64,000 nt of DNA. Source: Bradyrhizobium sp. Ec3.3. Its GTDB lineage: Bacteria; Pseudomonadota; Alphaproteobacteria; Rhizobiales; Xanthobacteraceae. The position numbers and the translations under genes were made by a program. How positions within the stretch are numbered: position 1 is the stretch's first letter; each line of letters begins with the position of its first letter. Location: NCBI RefSeq assembly GCF_000472925.1, contig NZ_AXAS01000002.1:248001-312000 (forward strand), read 5' to 3'. A model generated the notes under the pieces. The model did not search any database and was not told the DNA's origin. It saw only the letters and a list, made by a program, of their open reading frames with translations. Shown here in pieces: positions 1 to 9,859 of the stretch.

Positions 1-721
1 CAGACGCCGCCGTCCGGGTCAGGCCCGTCCCGAGCCGCGTCCCGGGCGCGACGATCTCGGTGCCGATGCGGGCGTATTTCTCGGCGACGAAGTCCGACAG
101 CCCGATGCGCTGGAAGAACGGCGCACTCCAGCCGCCGCCATCATGCGCCAGGTAGTTCCATTTGCAGGTCACCGTGCAGGTCGAGCGCTGGAGCGAGCCG
201 GTCGCGCGCCAGGTCAGATAGTCCGCAAGGTCGAAAAAATGGCCGGCGGCATCAAAACTCTGGCGCAGATGCCGCTTCAGCCATAGCAGCTTCGGCATCT
301 CCATCTCGGGTGAGATCGAGCCGCCGACATAGCGCAGCACATCGTCCTGCGTGTCATTGATCAGACGCGCCTCGGTCGTGGCGCGGTGGTCCATCCAGAC
401 GATGACATTGCGCTGGCTGTCGCCGGAGCCACTGACCGTGACCGGCTCGCCGTCCTTGCCGAGCACGACCAGCGAGCAGGTGGCATCGAACCCGATGCCC
501 TTCACGGAGTCGGGCGCGATGGCGGCCTCAGCCATGGCCGCGCGGACGGATTTGGAGCAAGCGTCCCAGATGTCCGACGACGATTGCTCGACGATATCGC
601 CGGCCTCGTGCCAGATCCTGATCGGATGCCGCGCGGTCGCCAGCAGATTCCCGGCCTCGTCAAAAACCCCTGCCCGCGTGCTGGTCGTCCCGACATCGAC
701 ACCGATATACGCCTGCGGCAT
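1..721 (-). CDS. FGGY-family carbohydrate kinase (ribulokinase/ribitol-kinase type), 3' part outside window
   Basis: The minus-strand reading frame opens with ATG at 721 and stays open to base 1, so about 240 N-terminal residues are present and the C-terminus is missing. The start reads MPQAYIGVDVGTTSTRAGVF, the phosphate-1 ATP-binding motif of the FGGY sugar kinases, followed by GIGFDATCSLV and a VWMDHRA motif typical of the ribulokinase/ribitol-kinase branch. Kinases of this family phosphorylate a pentulose or polyol in the cytoplasm. It is the last visible gene of the polyol operon and lies 30 bp downstream of the SDR dehydrogenase, so it probably phosphorylates the ketose that enzyme makes. 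The exact sugar cannot be read from the sequence. Confidence 0.85.
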   Translation of the reverse strand, partial: MPQAYIGVDVGTTSTRAGVFDEAGNLLATARHPIRIWHEAGDIVEQSSSDIWDACSKSVRAAMAEAAIAPDSVKGIGFDATCSLVVLGKDGEPVTVSGSGDSQRNVIVWMDHRATTEARLINDTQDDVLRYVGGSISPEMEMPKLLWLKRHLRQSFDAAGHFFDLADYLTWRATGSLQRSTCTVTCKWNYLAHDGGGWSAPFFQRIGLSDFVAEKYARIGTEIVAPGTRLGTGLTRTAAS

Positions 722-750
722 TGTCGCTCCCGTCAATTTTGACGAGGAGC

Positions 751-1524
751 CTACCAGCAAGTGTAACCGCCATCCACTAGCACGATGCTGCCCGTCATCA
801 GGCTCGCGGCCTCGGAGCTCAGAAACAGCACGACCGAGGCGATCTCCTCCACCTGCCCCATCCGCGCCATCGGAGTTCCACCGATCCAGGCGTCATACAT
901 TCTGGGATTGCTTTTCACGAAGGCGTTCAACGGCGTTTCGATATAGGTCGGCGCGACCGCGTTGACGCGGATGCCGCGCGCCCCCCATTCCGCGGCAAGC
1001 GATTTTGTCAGATGATGCACCGCGGCCTTGGAGGCGTTGTAGAAGGACTGCTCCTGCGGCTTGTTGACGATGAAGCCCGACATCGAGCCGACGTTGACGA
1101 TGGTTCCCGCTTTTGCCTTCAGCATGTGCTTGCCGAATTCGCGGCAACACCAGAAGGTCCCATTGAGATTGACGTCGATGACGTTGAGCCAGTGCTCGTC
1201 GGTGACGGTCTCCGCCGGGGTCTCGCTGCGGGCAATGCCGGCATTGTTGACGAGGATATCGACCTTGCCGTGACGGGCGACGAGATCGTTCGCCACGTCG
1301 GCGACGCGCCTGGTGTCGGTCACGTCCATGACGACGGTCTCGGTATCGTAGCCCTTGGCCTTGAGGCCGGTTTGAGCGGCCTGGGCAACCTTGCCGTCAC
1401 GGTCGGCAATGATCACCTTCGCGCCGGCTTCCGCCAGCGCCTCTGCGCAGGCGAGCCCGATGCCCTGCCCGCCGCCGGTAATGATCGCGGTCTTGCCGTT
1501 CAGCTTGAATTTTTCCAGGTACAT
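751..1524 (-). CDS. SDR-family polyol/sugar-alcohol dehydrogenase
   Basis: This 257-residue classical short-chain dehydrogenase has every family hallmark: TGGGQGIG at residues 16-23 for NAD(P) binding, NNAG at 93-96, a catalytic serine at 147 or 149, and the Tyr162-x3-Lys166 pair. D41 after the second strand suggests NAD preference. It probably oxidises an imported sugar alcohol to a ketose, because it lies between a SmoEFGK-type polyol transporter and an FGGY sugar kinase. The closest functional models are D-arabinitol, D-threitol and galactitol dehydrogenases, but the substrate is not determined. It starts 33 bp after the ATPase gene and looks co-transcribed with it. Confidence 0.88.
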   Translation of the reverse strand: MYLEKFKLNGKTAIITGGGQGIGLACAEALAEAGAKVIIADRDGKVAQAAQTGLKAKGYDTETVVMDVTDTRRVADVANDLVARHGKVDILVNNAGIARSETPAETVTDEHWLNVIDVNLNGTFWCCREFGKHMLKAKAGTIVNVGSMSGFIVNKPQEQSFYNASKAAVHHLTKSLAAEWGARGIRVNAVAPTYIETPLNAFVKSNPRMYDAWIGGTPMARMGQVEEIASVVLFLSSEAASLMTGSIVLVDGGYTCW

Positions 1525-1557
1525 GTTGCTCTTCCCGTTTCTTGTTCGCCCAGCTTG

Positions 1558-2565
<1,008 letters not shown>

Positions 2566-2583
2566 GATGCGACAGCCCTTTCG

Positions 2584-3414
2584 CTACTTGACCGCGCCAA
2601 AGGTGAGCCCGCGCACGAGCTGCTTCTGGCTGAACCAACCGAGGACGAGAATAGGCGCGATTGCCAGCGTCGAGGCGGCCGACAATTTTGCCCAAAACAA
2701 TCCCTCGGGACTCGAATAGGAAGCGATGAACACCGTCAGCGGCGCCGCCTCTGATGTCGACAGGTTGAGCGTCCAGAACGCCTCGTTCCAGGCGAGGATA
2801 AGGTTGAGCAGCAAGGTCGACGCCAGGCCAGGGATTGCCATTGGCGTCAACACATAGACGAGCTCGCGGCCGACGGTGGCGCCGTCCATGCGCGCCGCTT
2901 CCAGGATGTCGCGCGGAATCTCCTTGAAATAGGTGAAGAGCATCCAGATCACGATCGGCAAATTGCCGAGGCACAGGATGAAGATGAGGCCGATGCGTGA
3001 ATCGAGCAGGCCGACGTTCTTGTAGATCAGGTAAATCGGCACGAGCACGCCAACCGGCGGCATCATCTTGGTCGAGAGCATCCAGAGCAGGATGTCCTTG
3101 GTGCGCTTTGTGGGCGAGAACGCCATCGACCACGCGGCCGGAATGGCGATCAGCAGCGCGATCAACGTCGAGCCGCCGGCGATGATGATCGAGTTCAGCG
3201 CATGGTGGAGGTAGTCGCTGCGCTCCTGCACCGTCGCGTAATTTTCGAGAGTCCAGTGGAAGAACAGGAATGAAGGCGGAATGGCGAAGGCCTCCAGCTC
3301 GGTCTTGAAGCTTGCGAGCACCATCCAGAGGATCGGGAAGAAGATCAGGAAACCGCAAAGCCAGGCGGCTGCCGTAGAGACCGCGACCCGCTGCGTCGTT
3401 GCGATGCGTGCCAT
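2584..3414 (-). CDS. Polyol/sugar ABC transporter permease (SmoG/MalG type)
   Basis: This 276-residue inner-membrane protein has six predicted hydrophobic segments. Near residues 175-195 is an EAA loop of the form EAARMDGATVGRELVYVLTPM, the docking site for the ATPase. It is the second permease of a CUT1 importer and starts 3 bp after the first permease ends. The residue pattern and operon order (binding protein, permease, permease, ATPase, dehydrogenase) match the Rhodobacter smoEFGK sorbitol/mannitol system. The ATG at 3414 is the only start that avoids a long overlap with the upstream gene. Confidence 0.92.
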   Translation of the reverse strand: MARIATTQRVAVSTAAAWLCGFLIFFPILWMVLASFKTELEAFAIPPSFLFFHWTLENYATVQERSDYLHHALNSIIIAGGSTLIALLIAIPAAWSMAFSPTKRTKDILLWMLSTKMMPPVGVLVPIYLIYKNVGLLDSRIGLIFILCLGNLPIVIWMLFTYFKEIPRDILEAARMDGATVGRELVYVLTPMAIPGLASTLLLNLILAWNEAFWTLNLSTSEAAPLTVFIASYSSPEGLFWAKLSAASTLAIAPILVLGWFSQKQLVRGLTFGAVK

Positions 3415-3417
3415 GGT

Positions 3418-4290
3418 CTAAGCCTCCAGATTGCGGCCGACGATGCGAACGAGGAAGAAGGCGACGATGTTGGCGATCACCACCGCGACCAGGCCGCCGG
3501 CCGAGGCGCTGCCGACGTCGAACTGGATCAGCGCCTGCGAGTAGATCAGGAAGGCTATGTTGGTCGTCTGGAGGCCGGGTCCGCCGCCGGTGGTGACGAA
3601 GATCTCGGCAAACACCGTGAGCAAAAAGATGGTCTCGATCAGGACTACCACCGTGATGGGGCGCGCGAGATGCGGCAGCGTGATGTAGATGAAGGTCGAA
3701 ACCCCGCTCGCGCCATCCATCTCGGCGGCTTCCTTCTGCTCCTCGTCGAGCGATTGCAGCGCGGTCAGGAGGATCAGGGTCGCGAACGGCAGCCACTGCC
3801 AGGCGACGATCAGGATGATGGCGAACATCGGCATGTCGTTGAACCAGTCGATCGGCGTCAGCCCGAACACTTTTGCGAGCCAGGCAAACAATCCGGAAAC
3901 CGGATGCATCAGCAGGTTCTTCCAGACCAGCGCACTCACCGTCGGCATCACGAAGAACGGCGCGATCACCATCAGCCGCACGATGTTGCGACCGACCACG
4001 GGCTGATCGAGCAGGAGCGCCAGGGGAATGCCGAGCAAGATGGTCAGCACCAGCACCGAGCCGACCAGCACCAGCGTGTTCTGGAGCGAGGCCAGAAAGG
4101 CCGGATCGGTGAGAAAGTAGCGGAAGTTTTCCAGGCCGACGAACGCTTCGGAGCCGGGATCGAGCAGGCTGTAATGCAGCGTCGAGAAATAGAGCGTCAG
4201 CGCGAGCGGGACGATCATCCAGATGAACAGCAGCCCGACGGCCGGGGCCAGGAGCGACCGCGCAAGATACTGGGTCTGCCGGGTTGCCAT
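3418..4290 (-). CDS. Polyol/sugar ABC transporter permease (SmoF/MalF type)
   Basis: This 290-residue protein has six transmembrane segments and an EAA loop reading EAAEMDGASG near residue 195. It is the first permease of the CUT1 importer. I chose the ATG at 4290 because the mRNA carries a GAGGAGA Shine-Dalgarno stretch about 8 bases before it. An in-frame ATG further upstream would run into the stem-loops that follow the binding-protein gene. It should form a heterodimer with the neighbouring permease (2584-3414). Confidence 0.91.
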   Translation of the reverse strand: MATRQTQYLARSLLAPAVGLLFIWMIVPLALTLYFSTLHYSLLDPGSEAFVGLENFRYFLTDPAFLASLQNTLVLVGSVLVLTILLGIPLALLLDQPVVGRNIVRLMVIAPFFVMPTVSALVWKNLLMHPVSGLFAWLAKVFGLTPIDWFNDMPMFAIILIVAWQWLPFATLILLTALQSLDEEQKEAAEMDGASGVSTFIYITLPHLARPITVVVLIETIFLLTVFAEIFVTTGGGPGLQTTNIAFLIYSQALIQFDVGSASAGGLVAVVIANIVAFFLVRIVGRNLEA

Positions 4291-4320
4291 TGTCAGCTTC
4301 TCCTCTTCCGGGAAGAAGGC

Positions 4321-4377
4321 GGCCATCCATCCCAAGAGGTGGATGGCCGCAGGTTAGGCTCTCAGGAGGGTGAGCCT
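4321..4377 (-). repeat. Two intercistronic stem-loops after the polyol-binding-protein gene
   Basis: Directly after the binding-protein stop codon (4383, minus strand) there are two inverted repeats. AGGCTC (4356-4361) pairs with GAGCCT (4372-4377), and GGCCATCC (4321-4328) pairs with GGATGGCC (4341-4348). They sit between the binding-protein and permease genes, where stem-loops commonly protect the upstream mRNA so that binding protein is made in excess. That role is inferred. No T-run follows, so a full terminator is unlikely. Confidence 0.6.
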
Positions 4378-4382
4378 TGGTC

Positions 4383-5696
<1,314 letters not shown>

Positions 5697-5719
5697 GGTG
5701 ACCTCCCTTAACTCGCGTT

Positions 5720-5754
5720 TTGAGCATATGCCCACGCGTTGGGCGTATGTTCAA
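5720..5754. promoter_or_regulatory. Candidate SorC-family operator upstream of the binding-protein gene
   Basis: A 35-bp interrupted palindrome begins TTGAGCATATGCCCA at 5720 and ends TGGGCGTATGTTCAA at 5754. The two 15-base ends are inverted copies with two mismatches, around a central ACGCG-type core. It lies 24 bp before the GTG start, so it would overlap the promoter or leader. The inner half GAGCATATGCCCACGCG (5722-5738) matches 14 of 17 positions with a site at 7488-7504 in front of the phosphatase/regulator genes. Binding by the adjacent SorC-type regulator is inferred. Confidence 0.65.
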
Positions 5755-5858
5755 CTCAGGCCGGCGCTTTGTCAAGCAGGCGCGCGCGCCCTCCCCTCAA
5801 TTCCGGGTGGTGCAGTGCAAGAGAGATGGTGGTGGAGATGCGCCGCGACGCCGCGGCT

Positions 5859-6821
5859 TCAGCGCTCGAGGATCGCGCGGGCGGTCGCTTCGTCCGTGAT
5901 CAAGCCGTTGATCAGGCGGCCGTTCAGCGCGGCCGAGATCGCCGACACTTTTGCCGCGCCGACCGCAGCGCCGATCGTCGTGGTCTTGACCGGCACCTCA
6001 GGCGGGATGCTGGTGAGGCGCTTGTTGGTGCCGCCCTTGAGCAGGCGGCCCTTGGCGTCATAGGCCCAGCCGGTGATCTCGCCGATGGCGCCGAGCCGCA
6101 TCATCTCGAACAACTCGTCGCGGGTGACGAAGCCATCAACGTGGACCTGCGCTTTCTGGTCCATCTGGCCGATGCCGACGAGCCGCAGGTCGGCTTTGGT
6201 TGCGATCGCCTTCACCTTCGCGATCGGCTCGATCCGGCCCATCTTGTTGCGCTCGTCCTCCGAAGACATCAGGAACGGCAGCGGCATCGGATAATGCCGC
6301 GCGCCGGTGCGGTCGGCCAGGCGCCCGACGGTGTCGTAGAAGCTCGCCGAACCATCGGCGGAGATGTTGCCGACCAGCGAGACGATCTGGTGATTCGGTC
6401 GCTCGATCGGGGTGACGCGCTCGACCGCCGCGCGCACCGCGCGCCCCGTCCCGAGCGCGACGATGACGGGGGTCTCCGAACGCAGCGTCGAGTCCAGGAG
6501 GTTGGCGCAGCGCTCGGCGATCCCTGCGGTCGCCTGCGGCGCCGCCGGGTCTGTCGGCACCACCTCGCAATGGGCAAGCTCGAAGCGCGCCTTCAGCCGC
6601 GAGGCCAGTTCCATGCAGGCGGCAATGGGATGTTCGAGGCGAAAGGTGATCAGGCGCTCGGCCAGGCACAACGAGACTAGCCGCTGCGCCGAGGCGCGCG
6701 AGACCTGGAGCATTCTGGCGATCTCGTCCTGCGTGTGACCGGCAATGAAGTAGAGCCAGCCGGCGCGCGCGGCATCGTCGAGTCTGGATTTTTCGTTCTC
6801 CACCGCCATGGCCGGCGTCAC
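5859..6821 (-). CDS. SorC/DeoR-type sugar-binding transcriptional regulator
   Basis: This 320-residue regulator has an N-terminal helix-turn-helix (about residues 20-60, with GHTQDEIARMLQVSRASAQ) and a long C-terminal sugar-phosphate isomerase-like effector domain. That domain contains VALGTGRAVRAAVE and LVGIGQM motifs, the SorC family architecture. Members sense a phosphorylated sugar or polyol and control the neighbouring operon. The gene overlaps the 3' end of the HAD phosphatase gene by 4 bp (ATGA) and precedes the transporter genes, so it is the likely local regulator. The inverted repeat at 5720-5754 and the related site at 7488-7504 are the obvious target candidates. Confidence 0.9.
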   Translation of the reverse strand: MTPAMAVENEKSRLDDAARAGWLYFIAGHTQDEIARMLQVSRASAQRLVSLCLAERLITFRLEHPIAACMELASRLKARFELAHCEVVPTDPAAPQATAGIAERCANLLDSTLRSETPVIVALGTGRAVRAAVERVTPIERPNHQIVSLVGNISADGSASFYDTVGRLADRTGARHYPMPLPFLMSSEDERNKMGRIEPIAKVKAIATKADLRLVGIGQMDQKAQVHVDGFVTRDELFEMMRLGAIGEITGWAYDAKGRLLKGGTNKRLTSIPPEVPVKTTTIGAAVGAAKVSAISAALNGRLINGLITDEATARAILER

Positions 6822-7477
6822 GCGTCCTTCCAGAAATCACTCATCTGCGCGAAGACCCGATCGGCTCCGGCGGCGGTCAATATAGCGCGGCCGTCGCGGG
6901 CGCGATAATGGCTGCCGCCGACAAATCCCCAGACCGTCATGCCGGCCGCCTTGGCCGCCTGCACGCCGCTGACGCTGTCCTCGATGACCAGCGCACGCGC
7001 CGGATCGGTGCGCATCTTCTCCGCGGCATAAAGGAAGAGATCGGGCGCCGGCTTGCCGTGTCGCACCATCTGCGCCGTGTACAGCCGGTCGCCGAAATGC
7101 GGCTTGAGACCGGTGACTTCGAGGGAAAGCGAGACGCGATCGATGTCGCTCGACGAGGCGACGCAAAACGGCCTGTTCAACTCCGATACCAACGCGCCGA
7201 TCCCGGGGATCGGCCGCAATGCACTTGCGAAGGTGCTCAGCACCCTCGACTTGAAGCGAGGCAAGAAGCTTTCCGGCACGACCTGTCCGAGATCCCGATA
7301 ATGCTGCTCGATCGCCTTCGTGCTGCGCCCGAGGAACAGCTCGAGCGCCTGCTCCGCACTGAGCACGATGCCGAATTCGGACAGCACTTCCGACAGGCAG
7401 CGACAGCTCAGGAGCTCGCTGTCGACCAGCACGCCGTCGCAGTCGAAGATGATCAGATCGGGCCTGGTAGCGTCCAT
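6818..7477 (-). CDS. HAD-family hydrolase (beta-phosphoglucomutase/sugar-phosphatase type)
   Basis: This 219-residue HAD subfamily IA protein has the catalytic motif FDCDGVLVDSE with nucleophile Asp12 and acid/base Asp14. Motif II is the serine/threonine region CVASSSDIDR, and motifs III/IV are KPAPDLFLYA and VIEDSVSGVQAA. The cap region after residue 20 is alpha-helical, as in beta-phosphoglucomutase and small sugar phosphatases. It is the first gene of the polyol operon and overlaps the SorC regulator by 4 bp. It probably dephosphorylates a dead-end sugar phosphate from the pathway, but no specific substrate can be assigned. The upstream ribosome-binding site is weak. Confidence 0.88.
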   Translation of the reverse strand: MDATRPDLIIFDCDGVLVDSELLSCRCLSEVLSEFGIVLSAEQALELFLGRSTKAIEQHYRDLGQVVPESFLPRFKSRVLSTFASALRPIPGIGALVSELNRPFCVASSSDIDRVSLSLEVTGLKPHFGDRLYTAQMVRHGKPAPDLFLYAAEKMRTDPARALVIEDSVSGVQAAKAAGMTVWGFVGGSHYRARDGRAILTAAGADRVFAQMSDFWKDA

Positions 7478-7487
7478 CGTGACATTC

Positions 7488-7519
7488 GATCATATACTCA
7501 CGCGCTGAGCAATAGCTCA
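7488..7519. promoter_or_regulatory. Candidate SorC-type operator upstream of the phosphatase/regulator pair
   Basis: The sequence GATCATATACTCACGCG (7488-7504) matches 14 of 17 positions of the half-operator at 5722-5738. It is followed at once by the perfect palindrome TGAGC-AATA-GCTCA (7506-7519). The pair starts 11 bp before the phosphatase start codon, where a bound protein could block transcription or translation initiation. This would allow autoregulation, since the SorC regulator is the second gene. The regulatory role is inferred from motif sharing only. Confidence 0.55.
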
Positions 7520-7709
7520 CCGTGCGGCGTTGCGCCCGAGGCAGGAAACGGTGGCTGGGGGAGTGCATGCGAGGAACGTCAGCGACGAAGCCATGAGGGG
7601 AGCAAGGTGGGAGACCCACATTGCGTAAGACGCATGTCACTTGCAGGCGCGGGTGGGCACCGCCCGACGACAGATGATGGGAAGCCCCCGCCCCTCAAAT
7701 CCGGATTCG

Positions 7710-9080
7710 TCACAGTTTTGTTTTTTGCGGCGCCACCGAATTCGCGGCAGCGAGCGCTGCCCTGCGATCATGAATCAGATTCTCAAGACGATGGGCCGCA
7801 ACATTCAGGGTGGCAGCATCCAGAGCTTGTTCATCGTCGTCCGTCCTGGCGCGTTGCGCGCGCAAGACCTCGTCGATCTGATTTTCGATCTCCAGCAATT
7901 CCGAGGCGTTTCCGACGTGCCGTATCCGTTGCCCCAACGCATAAAGCGTGTCGAGCGCCGGCTCGCTCGGCTTCAGCTCGCCGGATCGGAGAAACCGCCA
8001 GGCCGTCGCGAGCACTGTGACAAGCGCGCCAAGCGCCATTGGTGCGAGAAAGATGGCGTTGCTCCACTTGTCCAGGAACGTGAGCTGATTGCCATTGTAA
8101 AACTCCGCCGCTCCGGCATGGACGGGAAGAAAGGCGCCGGCATCGGTGTCCGGCGCCTTGAACTGCGCAAGAATTGGCAATTCGGCCAGAAGGTCCCTGC
8201 GAGCGGTCGTAATGGCTTGCGTGAAGCCGGCAATCATATCGTTGTCGAGGCTCTTCTTGCCGACCAGATAGAAGGCGGTCTGAAGCGTGGTCACATCGTC
8301 TTCGGGAACGGGAGGGGATCCGCGCAACGTGCCCTTGGGGATGTCGAAGCTCTCGTAGGCTCGTTCCTTCTCGGCAATTGCTCCTGCGCTCTCGATCGGA
8401 ATCAGAACCGGGGCGGTCTTCGCGTTCTGAGGGAACAGCCCTCGCACCAGCGACAGGTATTTGTCGCTCAGCGGCATCACGAACAGGACGGCACGTATCT
8501 CCTTGGTTTCGAGCGCCCGGCGGACCTGATCGAGCGCAACGCCCTTGAACGCAACGTTGGCGCGGTCAAGGTCATATGTCCTTCTCAAGACGTCGACGAG
8601 TTTCTGATTGGTGTCGCTACCGACCACCCCCACCGTGGTGCGCTTCAGGCCCGCCATGTCGGTGATCGCGGAGCCCGGAGGCGCAACGAGCATCGCCACC
8701 GCCTGGGCCAGGACCACAATGGCCTGCGCATGCGAGAGGTCGCCGACATCGCCGCGAACGACGGCAAGGTCCGTCTTGCCGGAGGAGAACGCTGCCGCGG
8801 ATTCGATCAGGCCGCTGGTCTCCACCACCTTGAGCCGCACCGGCGCGTTATTGACGACAAGTCTACTCGCCAACGCCGATACGATTTTTGGCGCGTCGCC
8901 GTCCAGCGACCCGACCGCGATCGATAGGGTCACCGGCCGGACGTACCAGCGGTACGCGATGAGGCTTGCAGCGGCGGCGAGGATAACCAGGCCCGCGACG
9001 ACCGCGATGCGCAGCCAGATTGGAAGCTTGATCGTACCCTTGCCCAATCTCGACACGTCCTCGATGTTGAAGGTGACCAT
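7710..9080 (-). CDS. TAXI-family TRAP-transporter-like solute-binding protein with C-terminal membrane anchor
   Basis: This 456-residue protein has an N-terminal hydrophobic segment (about residues 24-46) and a periplasmic TAXI-type binding domain (about 50-320, containing TLSIAVGSLDGDAPKIVSAL). A second membrane helix near 330-355 (WSNAIFLAPMALGALVTVL) leads into a charged cytoplasmic tail of about 90 residues, predicted helical. TAXI proteins normally deliver ligands to a TRAP permease, but no DctQ/DctM-type permease gene is nearby. The double anchoring and cytoplasmic tail suggest sensing or docking rather than free shuttling (inference). It is separated from the polyol operon by about 230 bp. 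Confidence 0.85.
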   Translation of the reverse strand: MVTFNIEDVSRLGKGTIKLPIWLRIAVVAGLVILAAAASLIAYRWYVRPVTLSIAVGSLDGDAPKIVSALASRLVVNNAPVRLKVVETSGLIESAAAFSSGKTDLAVVRGDVGDLSHAQAIVVLAQAVAMLVAPPGSAITDMAGLKRTTVGVVGSDTNQKLVDVLRRTYDLDRANVAFKGVALDQVRRALETKEIRAVLFVMPLSDKYLSLVRGLFPQNAKTAPVLIPIESAGAIAEKERAYESFDIPKGTLRGSPPVPEDDVTTLQTAFYLVGKKSLDNDMIAGFTQAITTARRDLLAELPILAQFKAPDTDAGAFLPVHAGAAEFYNGNQLTFLDKWSNAIFLAPMALGALVTVLATAWRFLRSGELKPSEPALDTLYALGQRIRHVGNASELLEIENQIDEVLRAQRARTDDDEQALDAATLNVAAHRLENLIHDRRAALAAANSVAPQKTKL

Positions 9081-9165
9081 TCACTAAGGGACGACCGAGC
9101 GCCGTCTTGCGACACGAGCAGAGGCGGCTCTTTGAGCCGCCCCTTGTCGTCGCCATACGGGTTTC

Positions 9166-9705
9166 CTACTGACAGACGTGCATCAGGCCGTCATCGCCTT
9201 TGATCAGGCTGCCTGGATCACAGACGATTCCATAGCGCGCCTTGTAGCCAGCCCATCCGTTGACGCCGTACCAGGGACCGTTCGCGGGATAGGCCCTTTG
9301 CAGGTAGAACGGACTGGTCTGGATGGCGCCGCCGCCATAATAGGCATTGGCCGCCAAAGCCCCGCTACCGACGTAGGGCCGGCCGCCATAGTAACCGGTA
9401 CCACCCCAGCCCCAAGGCTGGGTGGCGGCGACGGTTGCCGTGCCAGCCGCGCTTGCAAGGCCGGCGTAGTTGACCGCCATCGGGCCTGCAATGCCAGCCG
9501 AGTCGTACTGGTACGCGGCCCGCCGGTTTTGCCGGCGTGCAACACCCGCAACGCTCACTGGAGTGAGCGGACGACCGACTCGCGCCTGAGCACTGTCGAT
9601 CGATAGCGAGACGCCGCGTTGCTCAGTCCAGCTGAAGGAGAGCAATGTCGCGCACGCGAAGGTCGAGGTCGCTATTGCAATTTTTTTCAAACTCATCTGG
9701 TTCAT
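9166..9705 (-). CDS. Secreted Gly/Ala/Tyr-rich protein of unknown function
   Basis: This 179-residue protein has an N-terminal signal-like segment (KKIAIATSTFACATLLSF) and a low-complexity middle rich in glycine, alanine, tyrosine and proline, including GWGGTGYYGGRPYVGSG. The C-terminus contains two cysteines (VCDPGSLIKGDDGLMHVCQ) that could form a disulfide. I recognise no catalytic domain. Small secreted proteins of this kind are common and uncharacterised in Bradyrhizobium relatives. GGAG lies close upstream of the start at 9705. Codon use matches the neighbours, which supports a real gene. Confidence 0.7.
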   Translation of the reverse strand: MNQMSLKKIAIATSTFACATLLSFSWTEQRGVSLSIDSAQARVGRPLTPVSVAGVARRQNRRAAYQYDSAGIAGPMAVNYAGLASAAGTATVAATQPWGWGGTGYYGGRPYVGSGALAANAYYGGGAIQTSPFYLQRAYPANGPWYGVNGWAGYKARYGIVCDPGSLIKGDDGLMHVCQ

Positions 9706-9859
9706 GGATTGGCTCCACGGTTTCCTGCCCGTCGGAAACGATGTGCCCTCGCGATCGGTGCGCGCCTTGCGCTAGATCAACGTTTCCTCACGCGAGTTTT
9801 CTTGCCCCCAATCGGGCCAGCAGCACTGACGCACCGGCCTCTTGCGGCTTTCCCGGGCC

